Shown here: positions 43,617-53,237 of the stretch, piece by piece
Position numbering within the stretch: the first letter of the stretch is position 1
How the letters are laid out: each line of letters starts with the position of its first letter
Assembly: GCA_947495295.1 (NCBI GenBank)
Contig: CANLYJ010000008.1
Span: 51,966-115,965, forward strand
Direction: 5' to 3'
DNA: 64,000 bases
Origin: an uncultured Paracoccaceae bacterium
GTDB taxonomy: Bacteria > Pseudomonadota > Alphaproteobacteria > Rhodobacterales > Rhodobacteraceae
Made by a program: the position numbers and the translations under genes
The notes under the pieces: model-generated
Told to the model about the DNA's origin: nothing
Databases searched by the model: none
What the model saw: only the letters and a program-made list of their open reading frames with translations

Positions 43617-44063
43617 ATGACCCTGAAAATCTACCTCTCGGGCGAAATCCATACAGATTGGCGCGACCAGATCATTCAGGGGGCTGCCGGAATGGATGTG
43701 ACATTTTCCGCCCCTGTCACGGATCATGCTGCGTCAGATGATTGCGGTGTTGCGATCATGGGGGAGGAGCCGGACAAGTTCTGGCATGACAACAAGGGTG
43801 CCAGCCTCAACGCGATTCGGACCCGCCATGGTATTCAAAACGCGGATGTGGTCGTCGTGCGTTTTGGCGAGAAGTACAAGCAATGGAATGCCGCCTTTGA
43901 TGCGGGCTACGCCGCAGCACTTGGCAAATCACTGATCGTCATGCACGGCCCCGAACATCAGCACCCCCTGAAAGAGGTGGATGCCGCGGCCCTCGCGGTT
44001 GTGCAAGAGCCACAGCAAGTGATTGATATCTTGTCCTATGTTTTGAACGGAACCTTGCCTTAG
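43617..44063 (+). CDS. YtoQ-family protein
   Basis: This 148-residue soluble protein has a nucleoside-2-deoxyribosyltransferase-like fold: IYLSGEIHTDWRDQI at the N-terminus, SAPVTDHAASDDCG and QNADVVVVRFGEKYKQWNAAFDAGYAAALGKS, a pattern typical of YtoQ. Its biochemical role is not established to my knowledge. AAGGAG precedes the start. Its end overlaps the convergent GST gene by four bases. Confidence 0.88.
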   Translation: MTLKIYLSGEIHTDWRDQIIQGAAGMDVTFSAPVTDHAASDDCGVAIMGEEPDKFWHDNKGASLNAIRTRHGIQNADVVVVRFGEKYKQWNAAFDAGYAAALGKSLIVMHGPEHQHPLKEVDAAALAVVQEPQQVIDILSYVLNGTLP

Positions 44064-44755
44064 GACGGATCGGGGATGCGCTTTGCCTTTTCCACGGTGG
44101 GACGGGCAAAAAACCGCTCAACATAAGCGGGGACGTTTTTCAGGTCATGATAACCGACCGCGTCCTTGGTGCCGTAGAATTCCAGCGCGTTGATCCAAGG
44201 CGCGATGGCCATGTCTGCAATTGAGAAATCACCTGCGATCCAATCTTGCCCGTCCAGTTGTTTATCAACGACGGCCAGCAGCCGGATCGCTTCATCACGA
44301 TATCGTTCGCGGGGGCGGGGGTCTTCAATATCCTTGCCCGCGAATTTGTAAAAGAAGCCCATTTGACCCAACATGGGGCCAAGCCCGCCCATCTGAAACA
44401 TAAGCCATTGGGTAATCTGGGCTTTGTCTGCCGCATTCGATCCCAGAAACTTCCCTGATTTTTCAGCAAGGTAAAGCAGGATCGCGCCGCTTTCGAAGAT
44501 GCCAAGCGGCCCGTTCGGCCCGTTGGGATCGATGATTGCCGGAATCTTGTTATTTGGGTTAAGTGACAGGAATTCGGGGCTTTTGACATCACTGTCGGAC
44601 AGGGTCACCAGATGCGGTTCGTAAGGAAGGCCCATTTCTTCCAACGCGATGGATATCTTGACGCCGTTTGGCGTTGGATAAGAATAAAGCTGGATTACAT
44701 CGGGGTCTTTTGCAGGCCAGCGTTCTGTGATCGGAAATGCGGAAAGATCAGTCAT
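44060..44755 (-). CDS. Glutathione S-transferase family protein (YghU/YfcG-like)
   Basis: The 231-residue protein has a thioredoxin-like N-terminal domain ([25 protein letters not shown], then NPNNKIPAI and the glutathione-binding [13 protein letters not shown]) and an all-helical C-terminal domain. TPNG in place of a catalytic Cys/Ser is typical of the Nu/YfcG-type disulfide-bond reductases. It likely acts in the cytoplasm on glutathione disulfides or peroxides. Confidence 0.92.
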   Translation of the reverse strand: MTDLSAFPITERWPAKDPDVIQLYSYPTPNGVKISIALEEMGLPYEPHLVTLSDSDVKSPEFLSLNPNNKIPAIIDPNGPNGPLGIFESGAILLYLAEKSGKFLGSNAADKAQITQWLMFQMGGLGPMLGQMGFFYKFAGKDIEDPRPRERYRDEAIRLLAVVDKQLDGQDWIAGDFSIADMAIAPWINALEFYGTKDAVGYHDLKNVPAYVERFFARPTVEKAKRIPDPS

Positions 44756-44910
44756 TTAGGCGGTCCTTTTGGTTTTCTGACATCCCCGAAAACCTAGGGG
44801 GAAAAATTGCAAATAAAACCCGTGTTTCTGTGGGTTCGTTTCGGTATGCATGTGCGCAGTTGCGCAGCAGGCCAAAGACCTACGCGCCCATTACAACTCG
44901 CGGGGGACAT

Positions 44911-45345
44911 ATGATCCAGGAATTCAAAGATTTCATCGCCAAGGGCAATGTCATGGACATGGCTGTTGGTATCATCATCGGGGCGGCCTTTACGGCCATT
45001 GTCACATCGCTGGTGGGCGATCTGATCAACCCAATTATCGGACTTGTGTCCGGTGGCGTTGACTTCACCAATAACTACGCCGTGCTGGGTGGCGAGGTGC
45101 CTGAGGGCGCGTCGCTTGAAGCGGCTCGCGAAGCTGGCGCATCGATCTTCGCCTATGGTGCCTTTATCATGGCCATCATCAACTTCCTGATCATTGCATT
45201 CGTGGTGTTCATGTTGGTCAAAATGGTCAACCGGGTGAAAGACCAGGCCGAAGCTGAAGAAGAGGCGGCACCCGAGGAGCCAAAAGGCCCAACAGCCGAA
45301 GAACTACTGGCTGAGATTCGCGATGCGCTGAAGGCGAAAGCATAA
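44911..45345 (+). CDS. mscL: Large-conductance mechanosensitive channel
   Basis: The 144-residue inner-membrane protein begins [24 protein letters not shown], the conserved first helix of MscL, followed by an extracellular loop slightly longer than usual, a second helix ([23 protein letters not shown]) and an acidic C-terminal bundle ([11 protein letters not shown]). It opens on membrane tension to release solutes during osmotic downshock. GGGGGA precedes the ATG; a terminator follows. Confidence 0.96.
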   Translation: MIQEFKDFIAKGNVMDMAVGIIIGAAFTAIVTSLVGDLINPIIGLVSGGVDFTNNYAVLGGEVPEGASLEAAREAGASIFAYGAFIMAIINFLIIAFVVFMLVKMVNRVKDQAEAEEEAAPEEPKGPTAEELLAEIRDALKAKA

Positions 45346-45366
45346 TCGGACCCATTACCGGACGAC

Positions 45367-45393
45367 GGCCCGCCAAACTGGCGGGCCTTTTTT
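45367..45393 (+). terminator. Rho-independent terminator of mscL
   Basis: GGCCCGCC and GGCGGGCC form an 8-base stem with a 5-base loop and are followed by six T. It begins 21 bases after the mscL stop. Confidence 0.92.
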
Positions 45394-45407
45394 GTTTGGC
45401 GCTGGCC

Positions 45408-46211
45408 CTATGACGCTAGAAATTCAGCAATTGCCTGTGTCACCGCGTCAGGGCTTTCGACGGGCGACGAATGTCCAGAGGCGGGAATGCGGACCAGTTT
45501 GGCATGAGCGATGGCGTCCTGCATCGCCTCCGAGCGCGGGGGCGGTGTAACCACATCGTCTTCACCCACAATAATCAGTGTGGGTGCCGGATTTCTGCGT
45601 TTGGCCAGATCGTCCAACACATCGTCGCGATCAAAAATCGCGCGTCCGAACCTGCGGACACAGGTTCTGTCCAATCCGCCGATGTAGGACGCCCAATCCG
45701 CGTTTTCCGTGCGGCGTGCAGGATCCTTGCGAAATGCTTCACCAAACATCAAAGGGATGATTTGACCCAGCAGCGGGCGTAAGCCTGCAAACCGTACAAG
45801 AAACAACAACAGGTTAAATCGTTTGAGCTTTACAGGGTCTTCAGCTTCCGCTGACGTATCGATCAGGATCAAGCGATCAATCAGGTCCGGGCGGCGCAAC
45901 AACAGACGCAGGCCAACAAAGCCCCCTGTCGACATGCCCACAAATCGGACTGGGCCGCCCACCAGCGTGTCAATCAGTGCAGCCGCATCATCAACAAGAT
46001 CATAGATCCCAAATGCATCATGGCAGGGGTCGCTTTTGCCATGGCCTCTGTGGTCAAATGCGATCACACGATATTTGTCGGATAGCGCGGCTATTTGGGC
46101 GTCAAACATCTGATGACGCATCAGATAGCCATGCGAGAACACGATCGTTTTTGGACCGGTCCCATGTTCCACATAGTGTATGGACCGGCCGTTGATGTCG
46201 ATATTTGGCAT
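45408..46211 (-). CDS. Alpha/beta-fold hydrolase
   Basis: From ATG 46211 the 267-residue protein shows the standard order: the oxyanion FSHGYLMR, FDHRGHGKSD, the nucleophile elbow FVGMSTGGFVGL (Ser), the acid in IIVGEDDVVTP and the catalytic His in PASGHSSPVE. The family includes esterases, lactonases and haloperoxidase-like enzymes; the substrate cannot be read from sequence. The longer frame upstream runs through a hairpin and the end of ald. Confidence 0.9.
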   Translation of the reverse strand: MPNIDINGRSIHYVEHGTGPKTIVFSHGYLMRHQMFDAQIAALSDKYRVIAFDHRGHGKSDPCHDAFGIYDLVDDAAALIDTLVGGPVRFVGMSTGGFVGLRLLLRRPDLIDRLILIDTSAEAEDPVKLKRFNLLLFLVRFAGLRPLLGQIIPLMFGEAFRKDPARRTENADWASYIGGLDRTCVRRFGRAIFDRDDVLDDLAKRRNPAPTLIIVGEDDVVTPPPRSEAMQDAIAHAKLVRIPASGHSSPVESPDAVTQAIAEFLAS

Positions 46212-46221
46212 CTTTCGCCTC

Positions 46222-46250
46222 GCGTTCCACCCAGATGTTGGATGGAACGC
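46222..46250. repeat. Hairpin between ald and the hydrolase gene
   Basis: GCGTTCCA (46222-46229) and TGGAACGC (46243-46250) pair, and three further bases on each side of the loop (CCA/TGG) extend the stem past one mismatch. It lies between the ald stop and the hydrolase start on the same strand. Without a T run it is more likely a processing or stabilising hairpin than a strong terminator. Confidence 0.55.
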
Positions 46251-46258
46251 TACAGGCG

Positions 46259-47377
46259 CTAGGCCTTTAGTGCCAGCGCGGGCGAAATCACGTCGATCCC
46301 CAGCGCCTTGCCGACGGCGTAATAGGTCAGCTGCCCCGCATGCACATTCAGCCCATTCAGCAGATGGTGGTCTTCCTCGCAGGCCTGCCGCCACCCTTTG
46401 TCTGCCAATGATAGCATGAATGGCATTGTGGCATTCCCCAGCGCGATTGTGGATGTCCGGGCAACAGCGCCCGGCATATTGGCCACGCAATAATGCATAA
46501 TCCCGTCTACATCGTAGATCGGATCATGATGCGTCGTGGCTCTGGAGGTTTCAAAGCAGCCGCCCTGATCAATGGCGACATCGACAAGTGCGGCACCGGG
46601 TTTCAGTTCTGATAATTGCGCCCGTGAAATCAGCTTGGGTGCAGCAGCGCCGGGGATCAATACGGCGCCGATGATCATGTCGGCTTGCTGTGCGAGTTCG
46701 ATTGTATTGCCCGCAGAGGCATAGCTGCTTTTGAATACATTACCAAAGACATCATCCAGATAGCGCAGACGGGGCAAGGACCGGTCCAGGACAGTTACAT
46801 CGGCCCCCATGCCAGCCGCGATTCTGGCGGCATGTGTCCCCACAACGCCACCGCCGATGACCACAACCCGTGCAGGACCCACACCCGGCACGCCACCCAT
46901 CAACACGCCGCGTCCGCCATTCGCCTTTTGCAGGGTCCACGCCCCAACCTGTGGCGCAAGGCGTCCCGCGACCTCTGACATGGGTGCCAGCAGGGGCAGG
47001 CCGCCGCGGTCATCTGTGACGGTTTCATAAGCGATGCAGGTTGCACCAGACTCCATCAGGTCCTTGGTTTGTTCGGGATCTGGGGCAAGGTGCAGGTAGG
47101 TGAACAAAATCTGACCGTCCCGGAGCATCTTGCGCTCAACGGGCTGCGGCTCTTTCACTTTTACAATCATATCAGCGATTTCAAACACTTCGGCGGCAGT
47201 GCCGACAACATTTGCACCCGCCGCGATGTAATCTTCATCCGGGAAGCCCGCGCCGATGCCCGCACTGGTTTCAACCGTGACTTTGTGGCCATGATTGACC
47301 GCCTCGCGTGCTGCGTTTGGTGTCAACCCTACGCGATATTCCTGTGGTTTGATTTCTTTTGGGCATCCGACATGCAT
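46259..47377 (-). CDS. ald: Alanine dehydrogenase
   Basis: The 372-residue enzyme starts MHVGCPKEIKPQEYRVGLTP, has the NAD-binding segment VVVIGGGVVGTHAARIAAGMGADVTVLD and the DVAIDQGGCFETS region, all typical of L-alanine dehydrogenase. It deaminates alanine to pyruvate and ammonia with NAD+ or runs in reverse. The start at 47377 has GGAGAGCC upstream. A divergent Lrp-family gene starts 139 bases away and probably regulates it in response to alanine. Confidence 0.95.
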   Translation of the reverse strand: MHVGCPKEIKPQEYRVGLTPNAAREAVNHGHKVTVETSAGIGAGFPDEDYIAAGANVVGTAAEVFEIADMIVKVKEPQPVERKMLRDGQILFTYLHLAPDPEQTKDLMESGATCIAYETVTDDRGGLPLLAPMSEVAGRLAPQVGAWTLQKANGGRGVLMGGVPGVGPARVVVIGGGVVGTHAARIAAGMGADVTVLDRSLPRLRYLDDVFGNVFKSSYASAGNTIELAQQADMIIGAVLIPGAAAPKLISRAQLSELKPGAALVDVAIDQGGCFETSRATTHHDPIYDVDGIMHYCVANMPGAVARTSTIALGNATMPFMLSLADKGWRQACEEDHHLLNGLNVHAGQLTYYAVGKALGIDVISPALALKA

Positions 47378-47516
47378 GATGGCTCTCCTCCGTTCACTTG
47401 CGGGGATCATTGTGCGGGCCGCATGCAATGTCTTGGGCAATCCTCTTGGATGATAGCGTTATCTGTCGTAGAAACCGGCGTATCAGTTATATTTCTTCGA
47501 AGGATCCTGCGCACCG

Positions 47517-47975
47517 ATGGAACTTGATAGCATTGACCGTCGAATCCTTGATGTTTTGCAAAAGAAAGGGCGGATGTCGAATGCTGACCTTTCCGAGATT
47601 GCAAACCTGTCAGCGTCGGCCTGCCACAGGCGCGTTCAAAGGTTGGAGAAAGAGGGTTTTATCCGCGACTACGTCGCCCTGCTGGACCCCCGCAAGATGG
47701 ACCTGCCGACCACGGTGTTTGTCGAAATCACGTTAAGCGGGCAGGCTGACGAAGTCCTCGATGCGTTTGAAAAGGCGGTTGCCCTTGTTCCTGACGTTCT
47801 GGAATGTCACCTGATGGCGGGTACGGCGGATTATCTGCTGAAAGTCGTGGCTGGTGATACAGAGGATTTTGCCCGTATTCACCGCCGCTATCTGGCGACA
47901 CTACCGGGGGTGGCACAGATGCAATCATCCTTTGCATTGCGGACGGTACAACAAACAACAGCGCTGCCAGTATAG
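47517..47975 (+). CDS. Lrp/AsnC-family regulator next to ald
   Basis: This 152-residue protein has an N-terminal helix-turn-helix (SIDRRILDVLQKKGRMSNADLSEIANLSASACHRRVQRLE) and a C-terminal RAM ligand-binding domain (VLECHLMAGTADYLLKVVAGD). It is divergent from ald, and by analogy with AldR-type proteins it likely activates ald with alanine. The gene begins ATG GAA CTT at 47517. Confidence 0.93.
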   Translation: MELDSIDRRILDVLQKKGRMSNADLSEIANLSASACHRRVQRLEKEGFIRDYVALLDPRKMDLPTTVFVEITLSGQADEVLDAFEKAVALVPDVLECHLMAGTADYLLKVVAGDTEDFARIHRRYLATLPGVAQMQSSFALRTVQQTTALPV

Positions 47976-48061
47976 TTAGCAATCCATTGTGGCGTTCCGG
48001 GAAGAGCTGGGCTGAATGCCAACGTCATCGAGATAACCCCGAAACGGCTGTAGGGTCACTA

Positions 48062-49267
48062 TTATCGTGTTTGTTCTTCTCCGTCCTCCGGGGACAGATC
48101 ATAAGATTTGGCTAGGTTCCAAACATGGCGTGGCACCATGTTTTTCATCTTGGCGGGTTCGGCCCTGCGTAGATGCAGCACGGTTTCTGCCGCTTTCATC
48201 TCAACCCGGGCGCGCGCGAATTCCAAGCCACGGGGGCCGATTTTGGGCATCAGCCAACCCATTATCCCGCGTAACCAATTGGGCATTCGGCGCAAAGGCA
48301 GACCGCCCGCAGCCAGTCGGGTGTTTTCCACGAAACCTTTCACCGATCCTCGCCGTTTTCCGCGTGATCCGGGGGTGTTCAATACCACCTCTGCCCCCAA
48401 ACCATCCAGCATTTCCTGACCGCGTGCGTTACGCAAGATCAGCCATTGTTCCCCTTCGCCCGCCATATAGCCGACGGTGATATCTGCCAGTCGGTTGGTG
48501 TAATCCACACATGTCCGGCAGGTCAGTGGAAAGAAATCGGGGTCCAGGTCGCTTATTGGCAATTTCAGAAATGGGATCAGCCGTTGACGCCCATCGTCAA
48601 ACCGTAATTCGACATGATAGTCCGCCCGAAATTCCAGATAGGTCACCGTGTCCGGGGCATCCGTCAACAGGGCCAGAAAGTGGTGGAAATTCTCGGTTGT
48701 GGTGTTGTCAGAGCAGGGGGTCCCGATCACATAAATGCGGTCAAAGCCCAGTTCCGCCTCAAGTGCGCGCAGCGCATAAATCTGGCAAGGAATGCCAATC
48801 ACGGCGATCCGCCGGTGCCCCGCCGCGTGTGCCGGTTCCAACAAGGCAAGTAAGGGGGCGTATCCCATCCGCATGCCTCGCGCTTCCGCCATATCAGCGG
48901 GATCAGTGATGATTGCAGGCTGTGGTCGCCATTTATCCTGACGATCGGGCACCATGGTCAACACCGCATCGACGGCCTTGGTGTTCAACAGGCTTTCCGC
49001 CAACCGTGTTGTTAGTCCGGTCCATTGTGCGCCGGGGCGGGCGGGCTGCAATGCCGCCTTGTGCATGACCTGCGTGACCCCAAAAAACCTTTCGTCCCCA
49101 TGATCTGTTGCGCTACGGCCGTGAACCTGTGCTTCCAGTGCTGGATAGTCCGGTTTGATGAATTGGCAGGCTTTTCCGCAGGCGCCTGGGTCCGCCATCC
49201 GCGATACGCCACAATCGGTGCAAAGTCCGCGCGGTGCCGGATCAGCGAAAGAAGGGGTTTCGATCAT
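48062..49267 (-). CDS. FrhB-family flavin/iron-sulfur oxidoreductase (F420 hydrogenase beta-like)
   Basis: The 401-residue protein has an N-terminal cysteine region (LCTDCGVSRMADPGACGKACQF), the GIPCQIYALRALE segment, IGTPCSDNTTTENF, and CRTCVDYTNRLADITVGYMAGEGEQW; together these provide ligands for two [4Fe-4S] clusters and a flavin. The same family contains archaeal FrhB/FpoF, the plant hydroxymethyl-chlorophyll reductase and the bacterial vinyl reductase BciB. No other pigment genes are in view, so the BciB role is only a possibility. Confidence 0.82.
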   Translation of the reverse strand: MIETPSFADPAPRGLCTDCGVSRMADPGACGKACQFIKPDYPALEAQVHGRSATDHGDERFFGVTQVMHKAALQPARPGAQWTGLTTRLAESLLNTKAVDAVLTMVPDRQDKWRPQPAIITDPADMAEARGMRMGYAPLLALLEPAHAAGHRRIAVIGIPCQIYALRALEAELGFDRIYVIGTPCSDNTTTENFHHFLALLTDAPDTVTYLEFRADYHVELRFDDGRQRLIPFLKLPISDLDPDFFPLTCRTCVDYTNRLADITVGYMAGEGEQWLILRNARGQEMLDGLGAEVVLNTPGSRGKRRGSVKGFVENTRLAAGGLPLRRMPNWLRGIMGWLMPKIGPRGLEFARARVEMKAAETVLHLRRAEPAKMKNMVPRHVWNLAKSYDLSPEDGEEQTR

Positions 49268-49319
49268 GTCGGCAGGTTAGCCCGACAGATACTGGAACCC
49301 AATCAGCTTTTGTTGGATC

Positions 49320-50270
49320 CTAGTCGCGGGGGGCTGCGGCACGTTGTAGCCGGTCATTGATGGCGACGCCCAGCCCGTGATTAGGGATCGGTGATACAGC
49401 GATGCGCGTGGCACCCATGGCGTCAAGCTGGTGCAGGCAATCAAAAAGCCGTGCGGCGGCTTCGATCAGATCACCGGAGGGGGACAGGTTCAGTGGGGCG
49501 TCGACCGAGCCAAACCCCAGCATCACTTCATCAGGTTCCGCGGTTATGGCGTTCAATCGAATGCTGCCTTTGGGTGCGTAATGCGAGGCCAGTTGCCCTG
49601 GTGCCACCGGCGTTTCAGGGTCGGCAGATGTGGCAAGCGGGCGGCCAAGGCATGCCTCTATCGCTTCTGCCGGGATGCCGCCCGCCCGCAATAACATTGG
49701 TGTGCCAACGCAGCTTATGATCGTTGATTCCAAGCCCACGTCACACGGCCCACCATCTACTAAACCGTTGATCTTATGCCCAAGCCCATCTGCGACATGG
49801 GTTGCGGTGGTTGGGCTGACCCGCCCGGATGGGTTGGCAGAAGGGGCGGCGACAGGTCCGCCAAACCCAGCAAGCAGCGCTTGCGCAACCGGGTGATCCG
49901 GGACGCGGATTGCCAACGTGTCCAGCCCTGCGGTCACCAGTTTGGAAATTCCTGAATCGGGTTTGAGCGGTAAGACCAACGTCAGCGCACCGGGCCAAAA
50001 GGCACCTGCCAACCGGAGGGCATCATCATTGAAATCGCACAGCGTCTCAGCCATCGCCAGACTGGACAAATGCACAATCAGCGGGTTGAAGCTTGGTCGG
50101 CCTTTGGCGGCATAAATCCCAGCAACCGCTATGTCATCGCGCGCATCTGCCCCCAGCCCGTAGACCGTTTCCGTTGGAAACGCGACAAGCTGTCCGACCC
50201 GCAACATATTGGCGGCTACTGCCAGCCCGGCGGGATCCGCCTGCAATATAGACAAAGGTGCATTGGTCAT
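49320..50270 (-). CDS. L-threonylcarbamoyladenylate synthase (Sua5/TsaC)
   Basis: From ATG 50270 the 316-residue protein has a YrdC domain (AFPTETVYGLGADA, KGRPSFNPLIVH, APSANPSGRVSPTTA) and the extra C-terminal Sua5 domain (APGQLASHYAPKG onward). It makes the threonylcarbamoyl-AMP used to build t6A37 in tRNAs. The longer frame upstream lacks a ribosome site. Confidence 0.95.
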   Translation of the reverse strand: MTNAPLSILQADPAGLAVAANMLRVGQLVAFPTETVYGLGADARDDIAVAGIYAAKGRPSFNPLIVHLSSLAMAETLCDFNDDALRLAGAFWPGALTLVLPLKPDSGISKLVTAGLDTLAIRVPDHPVAQALLAGFGGPVAAPSANPSGRVSPTTATHVADGLGHKINGLVDGGPCDVGLESTIISCVGTPMLLRAGGIPAEAIEACLGRPLATSADPETPVAPGQLASHYAPKGSIRLNAITAEPDEVMLGFGSVDAPLNLSPSGDLIEAAARLFDCLHQLDAMGATRIAVSPIPNHGLGVAINDRLQRAAAPRD

Positions 50271-50385
50271 GACGTGGCGTTTTGGTTGATGAGGGGCGAG
50301 GGTCAGGTAGTTTGGACTGGTCCCGCGATGCATAGCCCTGCGGCGTCAATTTGCCAAGAAGCGACCTGAATTTGGAGAATTAACA

Positions 50386-52089
50386 ATGCCTTATCGTGCT
50401 CCAGTAAGTGATTTTCGGTTCCTGATGGATCACGTCACCGGTTTTGCCGACGTGGCCGCCACCGATCGGTTCGCCGAGGCGACGCCTGATATGGTCGAGG
50501 CGATCCTGACGGAAGCTGCCAAAATGTCCGAAGAGGTGCTGGCCCCGTTGAACCGCAACGGTGATCTGCATCCGGCGCATCTGGAAAACGGTGTTGTTCG
50601 CACGTCACCCGGTTTTGCGGATGGTTATGCTGCCATTGCCGAAGGGGGCTGGATAGGCATGTCAGCCGCGCCCGAAAACGGCGGCATGGGCCTGCCGATG
50701 ACCCTGACGACAGCGGTGAACGAAATGTTGGCCAGCGCCTGTCTGGCCTTGCAGTTGAACCCGCTCATGACGCAGGGCCAGATTGAAGCGCTGGAGCATC
50801 ACGCCTCCGATGCGATCAAGGCGCTTTATATCCCCAAGCTGATATCTGGCGAATGGTGTGGCACGATGAACCTGACCGAACCGCAAGCGGGTTCTGACGT
50901 TGGTGCATTGCGCAGCAAGGCCGAACCAATTGGCGATGGTTCCTATGCCATCAGCGGTCAGAAAATCTATATCAGCTGGGCTGATAATGATTTTTCCGAA
51001 AACGTCTGCCACCTCGTGTTGGCCCGACTGCCGGATGGGGTGCCCGGAACAAAGGGGATCAGCCTGTTCATGGTGCCAAAGTTCATCCCTGATGCCGACG
51101 GTAACCCCGGCAAGCAGAATGATCTGCGTGTGGTCAGCCTTGAACATAAGATGGGCCTGCACGGGTCGCCGACCGCCGTGATGGAATATTCCGGTGCCAC
51201 TGGTTGGTTGGTTGGCCCCGAACATGGCGGCATGGCCGCGATGTTTACGATGATGAACAACGCCCGTCTGGGTGTGGGCGTGCAGGGTATTGGGGTCGCT
51301 GAAGGTGCCACGCAGCATGCATTGGCTTATGCGCAGGAACGTAAGCAAGGCAAAGCACCCGGCACTGGCGCGATTATCGAACATGCCGATGTTCGCCGTA
51401 TGCTGACCACGATGCGCGCGGATACCTATGCTGCACGCGCAATTGCCCTGATGAATGCGGTTGCCATTGATATGGCGGTGGCGACGGGTGACACTGGCTG
51501 GAATGCCCGCGCGGCATTTCTAACGCCGATCGGCAAGGCGTTTGGAACGGATGTCGGCATGGAAGTGGCCGCCACCGGTGTGCAAGTTCATGGCGGCATG
51601 GGTTTCATCGAAGAAACAGGTGCCGCCCAGTATTCCCGCGATGTCCGGGTGACCGCAATCTACGAAGGCACCAATGGTATTCAGGCCATGGACCTTGTCG
51701 CCCGCAAATTGATGGATGGTGGCGAAGCTGCGTTCCGCCTGCTGGAAGAGATCGAACAAGGTGCGGAACAAGCCAAGGCCCGTTTCCCCGCCTTGGCAGA
51801 GGCCGTGTGGCAAGCCGCCGAAAGCCTGCGTGAAGCCACAGAATGGCTGGTTGCCCAAGAGGATCTGAATGACCGCTTTGCCGGCGCCGTGCCTTTTCTG
51901 CGCGCCTTTGCGCGGGTATTGGGCGGCCATGTGCATCTGACGTCGGCGATGGCTGGTGATGAAACCCGCGCCAAGCTTGCCAGTTTCTATATCAAACGGT
52001 TGCTGCCGGAGCATGCGAGCCTTCTTGTCCATGTCCGCGAAGGTGCAGACGAGTTGATGGCAATCACCGCAGACGATTTGGCTGCCTGA
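50386..52089 (+). CDS. Acyl-CoA dehydrogenase of the DmdC-like long type
   Basis: The 567-residue flavoenzyme has the acyl-CoA dehydrogenase core (MNLTEPQAGSDVGALRSKA, RVTAIYEGTNGIQAMDLVARK with the catalytic Glu) and a C-terminal extension (~430-567) found in the long type. DmdC, which oxidises methylmercaptopropionyl-CoA in DMSP breakdown, has this size and is common in roseobacters; general fatty acyl substrates are the alternative. GGAGAATTAACA precedes the ATG. A strong hairpin follows at 52136. Confidence 0.88.
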   Translation: MPYRAPVSDFRFLMDHVTGFADVAATDRFAEATPDMVEAILTEAAKMSEEVLAPLNRNGDLHPAHLENGVVRTSPGFADGYAAIAEGGWIGMSAAPENGGMGLPMTLTTAVNEMLASACLALQLNPLMTQGQIEALEHHASDAIKALYIPKLISGEWCGTMNLTEPQAGSDVGALRSKAEPIGDGSYAISGQKIYISWADNDFSENVCHLVLARLPDGVPGTKGISLFMVPKFIPDADGNPGKQNDLRVVSLEHKMGLHGSPTAVMEYSGATGWLVGPEHGGMAAMFTMMNNARLGVGVQGIGVAEGATQHALAYAQERKQGKAPGTGAIIEHADVRRMLTTMRADTYAARAIALMNAVAIDMAVATGDTGWNARAAFLTPIGKAFGTDVGMEVAATGVQVHGGMGFIEETGAAQYSRDVRVTAIYEGTNGIQAMDLVARKLMDGGEAAFRLLEEIEQGAEQAKARFPALAEAVWQAAESLREATEWLVAQEDLNDRFAGAVPFLRAFARVLGGHVHLTSAMAGDETRAKLASFYIKRLLPEHASLLVHVREGADELMAITADDLAA

Positions 52090-52135
52090 TCACCGTATCG
52101 AGTTTATCACATTGATTTCGCGCAGTATTTTATGT

Positions 52136-52170
52136 GGCAAGACGCAATCTATCGATTGCGTCTTGCCTTT
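52136..52170 (+). terminator. Hairpin terminator after the acyl-CoA dehydrogenase gene
   Basis: GGCAAGACGCAATC and GATTGCGTCTTGCC form a perfect 14-base stem around a 4-base loop (52150-52153), followed by only three T. The stem is strong; termination efficiency with the short T run is uncertain. Confidence 0.75.
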
Positions 52171-52205
52171 GTGCGCCATAGGTCTGACCTGATGAAGGAG
52201 TTCAC

Positions 52206-53237
52206 ATGAGCGCGCATGGCATCAGATACCCGTTTTCCGACCCACCCGCCGAGGGTGAGGCAACGGAGCTTGCCGCAGGTGTGTTGTGGATGCGTTTGCC
52301 ACTGCCAATGGCGCTGGACCATGTGAATGTCTATGCGCTGGATGACGGCGACGGGTGGACGGTGATTGATACCGGTTTCGCATCGAAACGCACGCGGGCC
52401 ATCTGGAACGCGCTACTTGACGGACCCCTCGGCGGTAAGCCCGTCACACGGGTGATCGTGACCCACCACCATCCTGATCATGTTGGATTGGCGGGCTGGT
52501 TCATCACCAAAGGGGCCGCGCTGCATATGCCCCGCACCGGATGGTTGATGGCCCGGATGTTGACATTGGATGTGCAGGATCGCCCAACCGCAGAGACATT
52601 GCAGTTCTATCGCCGCGCGGGCATGGACCCGGATATTGAGGCAAAGCGCCGCGATGAGCGCCCATTCAATTTTGCCGATTGCGTTGTGCCGCTGCCCTTG
52701 GGCTATACCCGTCTGGCCGAGGGTGGCACGATCACCATGGGTGGTCGCGTTTGGGATATCCGCATGGGCAATGGGCACGCCCCGGAACACGCCACGTTCT
52801 GGAGCAGGGATGACAATCTGGTCATTGGTGGTGATCAGTTGCTGCCATCCATCAGTCCTAATCTGGGGGTCTATCCGACTGAACCAGAGGCCGATCCGGT
52901 TGCAGAGTGGTTAGAGGCGTGCGAACGCCTGCGCCCGTTTGCTGGCGATGATCAGCTGGTCCTGGGTGGTCACAAACTGCCATTCACCGGTTTGCCGCTG
53001 CGCCTGACCCAGATGATCGAAAACCATCATGGCGCATTGGCCCGGTTGGTCGATTTCCTGGCTGAGCCGCGCACCGCGGGCGAATGTTTTCCACCGCTAT
53101 TTAAGCGCAGCATCGGGGCCGGGGAATACGGGCTGGCGCTGGTCGAGGCGGTGGCCCATGTAAACCACCTTTATCAGGCCGGGCAGGTCAGCCGCCACCT
53201 GAACGATGACGGCGCGTGGGTATATCAAGCGACCTGA
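52206..53237 (+). CDS. MBL-fold metallo-hydrolase
   Basis: This 343-residue protein has the metal-binding signature THHHPDHVGLAGW, a later GHAPEHATFW, a GGDQLL aspartate and a C-terminal GGHKLPF histidine, the ligand set of metallo-beta-lactamase-fold hydrolases. A C-terminal helical domain is typical of the LACTB2-like group. The substrate is unknown. ATGAAGGAG lies before the start. The end overlaps the convergent amidotransferase gene by 13 bases. Confidence 0.9.
   Translation: MSAHGIRYPFSDPPAEGEATELAAGVLWMRLPLPMALDHVNVYALDDGDGWTVIDTGFASKRTRAIWNALLDGPLGGKPVTRVIVTHHHPDHVGLAGWFITKGAALHMPRTGWLMARMLTLDVQDRPTAETLQFYRRAGMDPDIEAKRRDERPFNFADCVVPLPLGYTRLAEGGTITMGGRVWDIRMGNGHAPEHATFWSRDDNLVIGGDQLLPSISPNLGVYPTEPEADPVAEWLEACERLRPFAGDDQLVLGGHKLPFTGLPLRLTQMIENHHGALARLVDFLAEPRTAGECFPPLFKRSIGAGEYGLALVEAVAHVNHLYQAGQVSRHLNDDGAWVYQAT

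Noticed and set aside
48062..49267. Firm call as the chlorophyllide vinyl reductase BciB
   Set aside because: The FrhB family has several roles and no photosynthesis gene is visible nearby.
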